Shown here in pieces: positions 12,536 to 23,710 of a DNA stretch of 64,000 nucleotides. Both the position numbers and the translations under genes were made by a program. Numbering within the stretch: position 1 is the first letter of the stretch; every line of letters starts with the position of its first letter. The notes under the pieces were generated by a model that saw nothing but the letters and a program-made list of their open reading frames with translations, was not told the DNA's origin and searched no databases. Source of the DNA: Ilyonectria destructans. Taxonomy: Eukaryota > Ascomycota > Sordariomycetes > Hypocreales > Nectriaceae. The stretch is taken from contig JAHEWK010000001.1 of assembly GCA_020740775.1 (NCBI GenBank), positions 2,294,001 through 2,358,000 on the forward strand, in the 5' to 3' direction.

Positions 12536-14039
12536 GGCTACCTGGAACTCCGGACTCCCGTGATTCAGCCCAGTGCACGTGATTGTCGTCACACGGCGCA
12601 GCCAGGTGAGCTGTTGGTCAGCTTTGCGAGTGGCTTTTCACCTTGCGGATTACCATAGCAACCCAATGCTCTCCGGCGCTCTGCTTCACCGATCACAAGG
12701 CTTTATCCCGTGTGAACCGGAATGGTTGTGAATGCGAGACGCGCGCATGGAGGGATGATGTTGAGAACGACGCAGTGTGTAGTCGCTCCGGTTGATGCAG
12801 AGGGAGCAGGAAATGAGCCACACCGAGACACGTTTGCATCGAGTGCGGCCGGCTTCGTCGCACTCTTAAACATGGCCCAGCGCCCGGCATCGCCGCATTC
12901 TTGTCCTCAGGCCCTGCATCACGAGGCAACGTGGGATCCAAGAGGTCCATCTATTGCTCAAAGAGGGATAACATGGCATCGTTCGCGACGTATATCCAAA
13001 CCGCCCATTCGCTCCTTTTGGGTCTTTCTCACCGAGGGTAGCACCCAGACGGGTATTTGTGACGATCTTCGAGACCAGTCTTATCAAGGGTCTCTCTCCA
13101 GGGTCCGTCTCAACACTAACGATGTGTTCGCAAGAGTTAGCTCGGAGACACAGTTCGTGAAGTCGAAAGCGGTTTAGTTGGCGAGGCTGGGAGAGACACG
13201 GCAAGACGAGACAGCCAATCCGGGATACTGGAATGGCTGTCAAGCGCCCATAACCGGAGCGCAAGCTTGGCAGATTCGACAAACTTGTCGATGAGAAAGT
13301 GTCAGCCCATCTTCACGTATCACAGTGCTTGCATGCCTTTGTGCGGACCAACAAGATGAGGGGAAGTGGAGTCTGGGGTGCTCGGCGCTGGGAGGGATCA
13401 TCCTGGCCGCCTCTCTAAACGTCATGGCGGATGACCTTGGACCCATTATCGGTGCCTGATGTGCTATTTTCAGGCGACTCCAACCTCCACTGCGAAGGAA
13501 GATCCCTAGTTTTATATGTTTGTTCCGGGGTCCGCCGGGATAATCGGCTTGTGACATCGGGTTTAAGTAAATGTCCTCCGGGAAGAGAAGCTGGCCACGG
13601 CTCCTACTCCCGGTTCGAACCAGTTTTTTCGAGGATTATTTCAAGTACCAACACAAGCATGTACTGTTATTCCGCTACAAACTACATGTGTAGGTTGATG
13701 TGGTTTGAGACAAGGGAGTTGTGAGTGAGACGCTTGGAAGCGATGTCACCCTTCAGTGGTGGGCCTATTTCACATGTCGCCATGAATCATGATGTATTTT
13801 GCAGGCTGCCAATTTGGTGAGAAATAATCTAAATACGCACTCAAGGGTGCGGTTGAAGAGACGGTGATATTACTCTGTCAGAAAAGAAAAGTAGTCGGGA
13901 TATCTTGGGGTATTTCCAAAAAAGCAGCATCATCGACACATCAAGGGGCCGTTGGAGAACGATGACGCTCTCCACGCAACCCATCTCCCCTTCTCCCCTT
14001 CTCTCCGTCACAATCCCCCACTCCCCCGAAAACAACAGT
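12536..14039. other. intergenic, 1.5 kb
   Basis: Atg22-like promoter on the left and the DUF3602 gene 3' region on the right. No conserved protein is encoded in any frame. A palindromic GGTTCGAACC at about 13612-13621 resembles a tRNA B box but has no matching A box or cloverleaf. Confidence 0.55.
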
Positions 14040-14600
14040 TTATTTCTTGAAGCCGCCAAAGAGCTTGGCCTTGAGCTTGTCAGCCAGGCCCTGGGGGGCA
14101 ACGGGAGTGGCCTTCTCCACAGGCTTCTCCTCGGACTTCTTGTCCTCGCCGTTGCCCTGGAATTCGTTACCGGCACCACCACGGCCAGTGTGGAAATCAC
14201 GGCCATCCTGGCTGGGTCGAACGGCGGCCTCGGGAATGATATCCTTGTCCGCACGCTCGCCAGACTTGGTGCCTACATCAGCAATGTTGCCGGCGCCTGT
14301 GATGGAGGTGTGTTAGCGGGATGATGCCTATGACTCGGAGGCGGCATGGTGTGTGGGTTGCTATTTTGTGATAGTCGGTGGGGGAGGGGGTTCTCATTGT
14401 GTCACATCAGGAACCAGATACGAATGAGGGTGAGAGCAAAGAGAAGTTGAAAAATGCATACCTCCTCGACCAGAGCTGTAGGCTCCATCGCCGTGGCTAC
14501 CCTCGGCACCAGTTCGGACGACCTCACCATCGACGTACTTGGTATCGTCGACATTGATGTTGCCGGCGCCGCCACGGCCGTGGGAAACTTCGACGGACAT
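14040..14600 (-). CDS. DUF3602 family small Gly-rich protein
   Basis: Small hydrophilic fungal protein of the DUF3602 group; biochemical function unknown. Exon 1 is 14600-14462 (GTATGC donor) and exon 2 14296-14040 (CATCACAG acceptor), giving 131 residues. The diagnostic motif GRGGAGN occurs three times: near the start (SHGRGGAGNI), across the exon junction (SSGRGGAGNI), and near residue 95 (TGRGGAGNEF). The C terminus is a short basic amphipathic stretch, GLADKLKAKLFGGFKK. No signal peptide or membrane segment is present. The upstream region has a TATA-like TATATAAG at about 14660, roughly 60 bases before the start. The start codon is the only sensible one and precedes the first motif directly. 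Identification rests on the repeated motif. Confidence 0.85.
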
Positions 14601-16348
14601 GGTTGGTGATAAGAGGGTGATTGGGGATGATTGGGGAGATATTGGATGGAAGGAATCGAGGTATATAAGTCCGGTAGGCGAGCGACAGGATACGGGGTCA
14701 ATGTTTCGCGGGGTGGAAATCAAGAGGTCCGCCTTTCGGCGGGAGGAGCGCGAGTCCAGGGCATGGCATCTCTTATAGCCAAATTTCCCGGGGGCGGTTC
14801 AGCTCGCTGGTCGGGACGAAGGGACGACAGCCAAGGCAAAAGCGAAACAAGGCATCGATAAGGTCAGACATTGGATCATGGCATCATGGGCAACCAGCGA
14901 AACGCTCCGTGCTATCAGCGGCCTCAGCTGCCGAGCGCTATCAGTGGTTCCTCTGGGGGGCCGCCGTACAGTGGGTGCAGCTTCTGGGGGCCCCATCTGG
15001 CAACCCTTGGCAGCGCCCAGGTGGCTGGCTCGGGCTGGGCGCCAGGCGGTTGGACAGATGGGCGATGCTGCGATGCTGCGATGGGAGACGAGCGACGACG
15101 GGCCAGTAAGAGCAAGGAGCCGTCGAGTTTGTTACGTATCCGAATTTGCTGAGTTGGGGTGGGGAGACGCATCCTGTACCAGCCGTATCATTGTCGAGGG
15201 GGGGGGAGGGATCAAGCTTATCAGGGACCTTGCAGGTTGGTGGTGGGAGGTAATTAATTAGTGCACATGGCGCATACGGGTACTTTGTTAGACCAGACCT
15301 GTACCGTATTTGAGTGGTAGTCGATGTACTGGTGCAACCTGCAGCTGTACTCCGGGAATATGCATACCTGTGCATCCCGAATTACGGTTCCTACTCTATC
15401 TCTGTTCCATCTGAGTGTGTTCCACCTGGGCCGTGGCGCTGGTTCGCACCAAGCTGGCCAATCCTGTGAACCAACCAACCCTCTTCCGCCGGTGCATTCC
15501 GCTCGAGATTCCAGCTATGACGCTTGCTGCGGCATCAAAAGGAATATGAGTATGCAGTCGACGTAAACACGTGCTCCCGTCCCGCAACAGTTGACGCCCG
15601 GATGGAAGGACGAGTCATTCACAGTCGGAAATTAAATAAACCACCGACCTCGTGGGGAGAGGTGAGGGGATGTGAGGAGGGGGGGGGGAGAAGATGGTTA
15701 AATGTTGATAAGATAAGGCGCATGCACTTTCAACTTTTTTCTTAACTTGACCCTTGTACAGAACGAGCGGAGTCGGAAAACTTCCTTTGAAGCCTGATTG
15801 TGACGAGGCGTCCTCGACCGTCATTTTAAGGTGCATTTCGACCTAAAAACAGCCCATATCCAAAAGGCACGCCAATTCTATCACTCTGCTCAGCGATTCC
15901 TCATATAAGTGGCTTACGTAGTATCCCACGATTTATACTGTCAACGTCGATATAATGGCGTCATGGATGTGCCGCTGTATCATTGTGCGATGGTATTCGT
16001 TTTGGTAGTTCCGAGGTACAAAAAGCCCGAGCCTTGATTCCCTAGGTATGGGATTTACTGGGATAGCTCGGAATTCCCACCGCACCGACGCACACACGCA
16101 CAGTTGCCTCTGCTCTCGGCAGATCTTTTCGACCGTAAATTCTTTTGATTTGACAATGAGATACTCCTTAAGTCACGACTTGCGCTAATATGTAACAAAC
16201 TATCCTGCCCACGTCCCAAGGGTTTGGGGAGAAACGTCCCGGCCGATACCCTCCGAGAGCCCTCGCGGAATCGAAAACAAAATCCCCCCCTGCCTACCGA
16301 TAGATCTATCCTATACAAGTAGGCCCTGATGGTCTAATTCGCAAAATC
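14601..16348. other. intergenic, 1.75 kb, left flank of the isocyanide cluster
   Basis: DUF3602 promoter with a TATATAAG box near 14660, then unassigned sequence with a G-run (about 15197-15207) and a TAATTAATTA patch near 15251. Pyrimidine-rich and purine-rich stretches alternate and no conserved coding frame was found. It separates the metabolic cluster from housekeeping genes on the left. Confidence 0.55.
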
Positions 16349-18434
16349 CTAGTCAAAGTGAATACGCCAGAGCTCCCGATCGCTTCCTGCCGTGAAGTCA
16401 CTACGCGTGTGCATCATCAGGATGTTGTCGTTAACCAAGAGATCACCCTTATCCCAGACGTGGTAAAAGGCGACTCGGCGATCGTGTAGAAGCTCAGTGA
16501 TTGCGTCGCAAATCATCTCGCTGTCGTCGTTGTCGTCAATCGTCACGCTCGTGGCGTCAAAGCTGGTCTTGCTTTGAGGCCAGGGCTCGTGATACCGTAT
16601 GCATGGCTCTCCGGTTGTCGGGTGGTTGACGACCAATGGGAGACCCTTCAACTTCGTCGCATTGAAAGATGAAGTTGACACAGTCCAAGTCATTTTGGAC
16701 AACTTTTCAACTGTAAGCCAAGATGGGAGGTACTTGAACAGCAAAGTGGACGATGAAAAGAGGGTGAATCCGGTATCGGAAGGAGACTTTGTGGGAGTGT
16801 GGAAGAATTGGAACCTGTTGAGAACACCTAGAGTTAGCAACGTGTATGAGGGTCAATAAAGCGCAAGGACTTACTGAGGAGGCGTTGAGACCAAAACCTC
16901 TTCGTTGGTCACCTCGTCGATCTTCTTGACGGTCTTGAATAGGCCATCGTAGTGGAACGGCATCCATTCGGCTGAAAGCACATTGTTCAGACCGCGAGTA
17001 TCCGCACCCCGGTCCTTGACCTCAAGCAGGAGACCGAACTTCCAGGGAAGGGGCTCGCCAAACTCATACGCCTTCTTGATGAATGCCTCCTTCTCGGGCT
17101 TCTTCACAAAGCCGCGCAGGATGATGGGAGAGTTGATCTCTGATAGAGCGCGGACTTTCTTGGAGTCAATGTCGTTCATCGTCAGAGCTCCACGGCCCTT
17201 GGCGGGTCGGATCATCAATCCGGCTGGGTAGATGGGGTCGCAAGTAATGCCGCCCTTCTCTTCAGCCCAGGAATAGAGATCGGACTTCTCACGGAAGTAA
17301 CTTGGGCGGTCATTCTCGTAGACCAGCTCAAGCTTGCCATCTTTTTCAAACTCAGCTCGCGGACCTGTGGTGATAGTGCCATCGAGTCTGAAGACAATGG
17401 CCGAGTGCCACGGGGTTGTGTAGTATGTATCGGTCGGTAGGAGGTTGAGAGATAGCTTAGCTGCGCCGGTGGATGGATGGATGGACAAGCGGATATGGTC
17501 GATGTACTTTGTTCGGACTGCATTGGCAAATGCCTAAAAGGGAAAATTAGTCCGGTCAGATATGGAAGGACTACCGAGCTTACATCTCCTCGCGCCATCA
17601 TTTGTCTGGCAATGTACTCAATGCCCTTCTTGTACTTGGACTTTGTGCGGTCCTCCTTTAGGGGGTAGACATTCTCCAAATCGAGCTGGAGAAACTTGAT
17701 GTAGCCGCGGTAAGTCATGCACACGTCCTCGCTTTGGCGGGCGTCCTCCCAGCTCCAGTCGGGCCGAGAAAAGCTGTTGAGCAAGGCACGGCGGAAGTTG
17801 GATGCGTTTGCGACGTAGGTCATCTCGTTGAACTCGTTGGGAAGTTCAATGTTGACGAGATCCCGGAGTCGTGAGAAGGAAATGTTCTTGAAGCCCTTGT
17901 CGATGGCGAGCTCTCGGAGAGCCTCGCCGTAAGCCCAAACATCTTTATCAGGCACACCGAGCAAATCTTGCACACGTCAATACTATTCCCAATTGCGGAA
18001 TGTCTTGGAAGCTTACCATTGTACACGAGTCCATCGGAAATGATTGTCAGTTTTGCGCCAGGGGTATACACATCGCCAATGGCCTGGCAGAGACCATTCA
18101 ATCGAGCGAGTGCAAACTCCTCTGCCTTGTCAGGGAGGTTTCCCAGAACTTTGCTGACAGAGTTGGGAGACTTGAATGGGAATGCCGGTAGGCACATTGG
18201 GACCGCCCGTCCAGCCTTGACGTGGGTGTAGGTGAGGGCAATGAATTTCAGTGCCGATTCATCGGCCCGGTCGATGCTCGGCGAGCTGACCATACGATAC
18301 CGGTCGATGATTTGGAGGATCTTGGAGGAGGTCTGGAGAGCCGAAGCATCAAGGGCGACGGGAAGGGAGGTCATGCTGTTGCCCACAATGCCCAAGGGCA
18401 CAGGCCTGGGCTCAAGTGCGCCAGCGACAGACAT
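16349..18434 (-). CDS. isocyanide synthase fused to TauD-type Fe(II)/2OG dioxygenase
   Basis: Predicted two-domain biosynthetic enzyme. The N-terminal DIT1/PvcA-type domain converts an amino-acid amine (Tyr or Trp in known relatives) to an isocyanide using ribulose-5-phosphate. The C-terminal dioxygenase would then modify the product, as PvcB does. Exons 18434-18017, 17966-17584, 17533-16875 and 16814-16349 give 641 residues. ICS hallmarks: PAFPFKSPN, LGNLPDKAEEFAL, the SDGLVYNDLLGV motif (133-144, recreated across intron 1) and RLSIHPSTG. The dioxygenase (about 350-641) has an intact facial triad H461-x-D463 and H622, plus R633 eleven residues later, the spacing TauD uses to bind 2-oxoglutarate. 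I chose the second ATG (18434, context ATCACCATG) over one three codons upstream. A TATA-like box lies about 110 bp upstream. It is the first gene of a three-gene cluster. Substrate and product are unknown. Confidence 0.9.
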
Positions 18435-18540
18435 GGTGATCAAAGTTAAAAAGATAGTGTTTCTTTGAGAAGAAAGCTAAAGTGTGGGAGATGGTTTGTG
18501 TCTGCTTATGAGTTGACGAGGTAGTAATTCCGAACGGTAT

Positions 18541-18552
18541 TATATCTATATA
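18541..18552 (-). promoter_or_regulatory. TATA-like element of the isocyanide synthase gene
   Basis: TATATCTATATA on the plus strand, 107-118 bp upstream of the chosen start codon. Position and composition fit a core promoter element, but no transcription start is known. Confidence 0.45.
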
Positions 18553-18606
18553 GCATTGCATCACAGCACAGCCAAACCGACTCCTTTGGCGAGTTCCGAG
18601 CCGCGT

Positions 18607-18617
18607 TCCGACTCGGA
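18607..18617. promoter_or_regulatory. perfect inverted repeat TCCGA-C-TCGGA
   Basis: Five-base arms around one base. It contains CCG(N3)CGG, the half-site arrangement used by many Zn2Cys6 regulators. It lies 173 bp upstream of the isocyanide synthase start. Binding is inference only. Confidence 0.4.
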
Positions 18618-18702
18618 CCTGGCATCCAAAAATCGTTTCATTCCGCTTCTGTTACGACCTGTTTGCCGCGTTGAACTACGTAAACACATTTTCGCATCGC
18701 CT

Positions 18703-18735
18703 AACTTGGACCCAACTTGGACCCAACTTGGACCC
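18703..18735. repeat. three perfect tandem copies of AACTTGGACCC in the shared promoter
   Basis: Copies at 18703-18713, 18714-18724 and 18725-18735 are identical and contiguous, so each site recurs after 11 bp, about one DNA helical turn. A degenerate TTCTTTGGACT follows. They sit about 270 bp upstream of the isocyanide synthase start and about 1.05 kb from the monooxygenase start. Confidence 0.8.
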
Positions 18736-19318
18736 TTCTTTGGACTCAGCCGCCCGCTCTCCACGGCCAGGTCCGAAAGCTGCATAGATTGCAACGTACG
18801 AAGTATCCGCTGACGGAGATCTCTATCCACACCCTGACAACCTTGGTCTGTTTTGCCACCTTTATCCCACCCGGGCCGACGGCATCACCTTGTTTTGTCG
18901 TGGGCCGTTCAGCTTCTGTGCACGGACAAGCGTATGGGGAACGGATACAGGGTCGAAAATGGCAGGACGTCCCAGTTACCTTTACGCATATCTTCATGCA
19001 CACATTGCGACAAGGCGAATGCGCGCCTGTATTCGGTATTGATCCGAACCCGAGAGCGACGGAGTCTGGGGTCTAAATGGTAGGACTCGTCACAACCATG
19101 TATCATTGACCCGAAACACGACCACATCCCGACCAAAAGGTCGCAGTCCGGCGGGGGCACGCGATGGGTGTCACAGAATGTCACCCAAGTGAGCTAGAAG
19201 GATCAAAGCGCGCCAAAAAAGATCCTCAAGTTGGCGTAACATAGTCCTGATGCTGTGCCGCAAGTTCAGAATCAGGGTCTGGAGTGCATGTTCCTGGATG
19301 CGGCCGGCTGGCCAGTTG

Positions 19319-19328
19319 CCCGATCGGG
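19319..19328. promoter_or_regulatory. perfect 10-bp palindrome CCCGATCGGG
   Basis: Self-complementary site with CCG/CGG half-sites in the bidirectional promoter, about 460 bp upstream of the monooxygenase start. Candidate regulator site by composition only. Confidence 0.35.
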
Positions 19329-19786
19329 AAATACGGGACCGAGCGATCTCCGGGGACGCTCCGGGACAAGGCCACGGCCCTGGCGAAGCCGCGCGCGATT
19401 TCGGTATCAGCCGCAACTCGACCTGCCGACCCAGGAAATGGCGTGAAAATACGGAGTACAGGGGCTCGAAATTTTAGAATCGGCCTGTGGTGACGAATCC
19501 AGACCGCCGCCGCGTTTCACTGTAGACCGCCGGGAGTTGCACCGGGTCCTCCCGTGATGCGATGCAGAACATCACGTCACGTTAGTGCCCGGAAAGGATC
19601 CTCGGGACGGGGGGTCTGTGATTCCGTATCATGGACGGTGCTGAGGCTCGGTTTTCTATATTCTGAGATAGTCGCGGCAGTATTATTTCCAGGAATTTTG
19701 GCAAAGAATATTCACTACCTGCACAATTCTGCTTGGAAACTACCACAGAGATCACCATACTATCCAACTTGCAATTAATCTTCAAC

Positions 19787-21606
19787 ATGGAAGAAGTCGA
19801 CGTTGCTATCATCGGAGGTAGCTTACCTGTTCGCTACTGCCAATGCCCTTTGGCTAACCAATTGGTATAGGTGGACCTACTGGTCTCTTTACTGGACTCC
19901 TGCTCCATCAACTCGGTGTCTCGGTGTCTATCCTAGGTAGGAGAAATAAACAGTCAACGCAAATACAGACACTCACACGAATATCACAACAGACGCCAAA
20001 CCCGAGTCTCTCGACTTGGGACGCGCCGACGCATTGAACGCTCGAACACAGCAATCATTCGAAGTTGCAAAAATCTTGGATGAGCTTCTGCCACAGGGTC
20101 TCAAGTGCAACAGTGAGTAATTGCACAAAGCATTGGTTCACATCAAGTATACTAATGTGTCCACAGCGAGCTCAACATTTGGTAATGGGGAGTTCAAGTC
20201 GCGCCAGAACCAGTGGTGGGTTGGGATTGAGCACGCGCTGCACAAGAACTTTCTCATGATCGGTCAGCCCGTCGTGGAGAGGCTGATTGCCAGCCGTCTC
20301 GAGGGACGTGTCCACTACAATGAACAAGTCCTCAGCATCACGGAGGAGAACGATTCCGTTGAGATCGTGACTCAGTCCGGCCGCAAGGTTCGCAGCAAGT
20401 ATGCCCTAGGCGCTGATGGCGCAAAGTCCACAGTCCGAAATGCGCTGGGCCTTACTTTCACTGGAACCAAGCCCGAGATGCTCTGGGCTGTCCTTGACAC
20501 TTTTATTGATACCGACTTCCCTGTTTGCCCGGAAATCATCACCTTTGAGCTGGATGGTCAGTCTCGCGTCTCATGGATCCCGCGAGAGCGTGGTCTCTGT
20601 CGTTTCTACGTTTTGCTCGAGGGTGAGGTCACTCAGGAACTTGCTGAGCAGTCTATCAAGAAGCACATGGCCCCTTACAAAGTCGACTTCCTTAAGACAG
20701 AGTGGTACAGCACCTTTGATGGTACGTCGAGCCTCACCAGATACCAATCTTCCAGTTTTGAGCACTAACACGGCGTGTGCAGTGAAGGAACGAATTGCCT
20801 CCTCTTTCATTTCCAAGGAAGGCTCAGGCCGCATTCTCCTCGCCGGAGATGCTGCGCATGTGCATTCGGTCAACGGTGGACAAGGCCTTAACACTGGAAT
20901 CGCCGACGCTTTCGGCCTTGCCTGGCGTCTGGCCATGGCTCTGCGGCCCGACCTGAAGAAGGACGCTGCGGCAAACCTCATCCAAAGCTATGACATTGAG
21001 CGCAGAACCACGGCTCAGGAGGTCATCAACGTTGCGGCCGCCCTAGTGCGGGATACTGTGCACGAGGCCAAGAAATACGTGTCTACGATCCAGCGTAACG
21101 CGGCTTACATCACTGGTGAGTATCCAATCCCGAGCGAAATAATCAGGGAGTCTGTCTTACTGACTGAATCCTAAGGTATGGGTGTCTCCTACGACGGCCT
21201 GGCTTCGCCGCTTATCAAGGAGTCTGAACATGACATCTGGAAGGCTGGCCATCGATGCCCCGACATTGTAGTGAAGCCGGTTTCCGGCGCTGAGAGCACA
21301 AGACTCTACACCGAAACTTCCTACGGTAAATTCTTGGTTCTCCTCATTGGCAAGCACCCCGAGAGTGCTTTCGACTACGGCTCCGTGGCGGATCTGTATC
21401 ACATCTTGCCCTCGAACGATCAATCGGAGCCGAGTGGAGAGGCTCCGTCTCAGTCGACTGTGAGCAACAGGTTCACCGCCGACTGGGTCAAGGCAGACGA
21501 CTCTTTCGTTGTTGTCGTACGACCAGACATGTACATCGGATACGTCACAGGTGGCGACGATTCTTGGAACCAGTATCTAGCTGAGCTGTTTGTCATAGCG
21601 CAGTAA
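19787..21606 (+). CDS. FAD-dependent aromatic hydroxylase-type monooxygenase
   Basis: Class A flavoprotein monooxygenase of the FAD_binding_3 (phenol hydroxylase/PHBH-like) group, predicted to hydroxylate an aromatic intermediate with NAD(P)H and O2. Six exons: 19787-19817, 19871-19936, 19993-20112, 20167-20721, 20783-21115 and 21176-21606. They give 511 residues, and all five introns are phase 1. Motifs: the FAD-binding GxGxxG loop (DVAIIGGGPTGL, residues 5-16), the DG motif (GADGAKS, D156-G157), and the GD motif (LLAGDAAHVHSVNGGQGLNTG region, G279-D280). The last 130 residues resemble the thioredoxin-like C-terminal domain of this group, with a VVRPDMYIGYV strand, but are short compared with phenol hydroxylases. 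It is transcribed away from the isocyanide synthase fusion and towards the transporter. By analogy with PvcC it may hydroxylate the isocyanide's phenol ring; that role is inferred. Confidence 0.88.
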
Positions 21607-22278
21607 ATACAGGGATGTAATTTTTCTCTTGACTAGGGTAGAACAATTGAGTTTCGGGACCATCAATAAGATGTCTAGGTTCGATCGTACGTGCCCCCGG
21701 ATATATCCTTGTACTTCCGGATGATCCCCTAAGCTAGTTTTCCGAGCTAAAAAAGAGAGTACAATACATGCTCCGTGTAAGTGAGCGGCCTCAGGGATGG
21801 TCGACGTTGAAATTGAGTGCCATTCCTCGGCAAACACGCTATGGCATGTCAACGGCCCACCTCTACGGCAATTCTTGGTGGCGACCAGGGCCATGACGGC
21901 AGGGCCATGTCGGCCTGGCCGGGGCGGCAAAGGGCTCATCCATGATCCATCTCTAATCTGATCCATCCCGCAGTGGAGAAATGTGGTCTTCGTCTGCGAC
22001 GTTGAGCGGAGGCTTGCCGCTTCTGGTCGTGCCGAAGCGAATCAAGCGATGACAAATGGACCGAGCGGGATGTGAATAACGGCAGTCAATTCCGATAACT
22101 AGGACGTGTGCCGACCTCATCGCATGTTTACATCGTAAGAGCCGGAAGAATTTTCGAAATCGTAGGCGCTTGATCCGCTAAAAAAGAAAAAAAAAGTAAT
22201 GAGACTGACGATTCCTCGGGGAACTTTTCCATTATCAACTGAGGCGGCTACATTATCACACGGGCATTGCAATTGAGA
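21607..22278. other. intergenic, 0.67 kb, between monooxygenase and transporter
   Basis: Terminator side of the monooxygenase and promoter of the transporter, with an A-run at about 22180-22196. No other gene seen. Confidence 0.6.
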
Positions 22279-23710
22279 ATGGGGCAGTCGGTAAAACTCG
22301 AAGAGGTGTCAGTCGGAACTCTTTCCGTTGAAGAAGCTTCACCAGCTGTGCCTCTCTCGGATAACGTTGCATCATCTATTCCGAACGGCGGGCTTCAAGC
22401 ATGGCTGCAGGCTGCAGGCTCGTTCTGCCTGTACTTTGGAACATGGGGTAAGATGTGACAGCTTCGGGATATCCATTCAAACTGTAACCTCAATCAACAG
22501 GCCACGAGATACTGACGTACGCTTGCAGGCCTTGTGTCCAGTTATGGCACGTTCCAGACCATCTATGAGGCCGACCAGCTGAGCCACCACACACCGTTTC
22601 AGATATCCGTCGTGGGTTCTCTCCAGACCTTTCTCATGGTGTTTCTTGGCTTCGTCGTGGGTCCTATCTATGATGCCGGGTATTTCCGGCATCTTCTGGC
22701 CGCCGGGTCGTTGCTCATTGTTGTCGGTACCGTCTTGCAGAGCCTGTGTTCCAGCCTGTGGCAGTTTATCCTAACCCAGGGGGTCCTCGTTGGCGTGGGG
22801 GCGGGCTGCCTCTCTATTCTCAGCGTTGCCATTCCATCTCTGTGGTTCACCACTAAGCTTCCTTTAGCGAATGGCATCGCCGCCTCAGGGAGTGGCTTTG
22901 GGGGGTGAGTCTAGTTACCTCCTCTACTCCATTATTGATCATGGCTGACGAAATGTTAGAGTTCTACTACCCATCATGCTTCGAGAACTATATCCCAGGA
23001 TAGGACTCCCCTGGGCTGTTCGAGCTCTAGCGCTGGTTCTCCTGGTGCTTCTCGGTGTTGCCAATATTGTACTTCGAACAAGAGACCCCAAGTCGCAGGG
23101 CCGCAAGAGGCGATCTCTCATCGACCCAACGGCTTTTCGCGACTGGCCGTACCTCCTTTTTGTTGGTGGTTGTTTCGTTGTGTTTCTCGGAATGTATACC
23201 CCCTTCGTCTACATCCAGAGTTATGCGTTAGACGAGAACATCGTCTCATCCGACCTTGCCCTCTACTTCCTTGCTATTCTCAACGCTAGTTCCATCTTTG
23301 GCCGTATCCTGCCCAGCCTCGTCGCACAGCGCATCGGGTCAATGAACATGATCATCGGAACGGCGATTGCCCTCTCCATCACCAGTCTGAGCCTCATCGC
23401 GGCCAAGACGCAAGCTCGTCTCATAGTCGCCATTGTCTTCCAAGGCTTCTTTACGGGAACCTTTTTTGCGCTACAGCCAACCATCTTCGTCAGGCTTTCA
23501 GCAGATCCTAGCAAGATTGGGACGAGGTTTGGCATGGCTTTCTCCGTCATGTCTGTGGCGCTGTTGTTTGGGTCCCCAATTTCAGGGGCTCTGCGGAAGC
23601 AGATGGGCTACAATGCCGCTTGGGTTTGGGCGGGTATCACAATATTCTGCGGGGGGGTGGTCATATTAGCCTCTAGGGTATTAAAACGTCAGTGGACGAA
23701 GCCCGTGTAG
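22279..23710 (+). CDS. monocarboxylate-type MFS transporter of the isocyanide cluster
   Basis: Twelve-segment major facilitator protein of the fungal monocarboxylate transporter group, likely in the plasma membrane or a vesicle. Exons 22279-22447, 22529-22904 and 22960-23710 give 431 residues. A hydrophilic N terminus of about 38 residues leads into the family block GGLQAWLQAAGSFCLYFGTWG, then SSYGTFQTIYEADQL. The loop after the second segment reads GPIYDAGYFRHLLAAGS, and TM5 holds ASGSGFGGVLLPIML, where intron 2 is spliced out in phase 2. A central loop (about 210-230) is basic (RDPKSQGRKRRS) and TM7-12 follow. It sits 670 bp downstream of the monooxygenase on the same strand. Export of the pathway product, or self-protection, is the likely job; import of a precursor is the alternative. 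Confidence 0.88.

Larger units (their letters stand above)
18435..19786. promoter_or_regulatory. bidirectional promoter between the isocyanide synthase and monooxygenase genes
   Basis: This 1.35-kb gap separates two divergently transcribed cluster genes and has no conserved open frame. It holds a TATA-like stretch at 18541-18552 for the minus-strand gene, a triple 11-bp tandem repeat (18703-18735) and two perfect palindromes (18607-18617, 19319-19328). Divergence from a shared regulatory block is typical of fungal biosynthetic clusters. No pathway-specific regulator gene is present in the window, so control would come from elsewhere. Confidence 0.6.

Noticed and set aside
12536..12592. Upstream ATG adding 19 residues to the Atg22-like protein
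   Set aside because: Possible, but the added residues show no family resemblance and the second ATG is a simpler start.
13612..13621. GGTTCGAACC resembling a tRNA internal B box
   Set aside because: No A box at the right distance on either strand and no acceptor-stem pairing.
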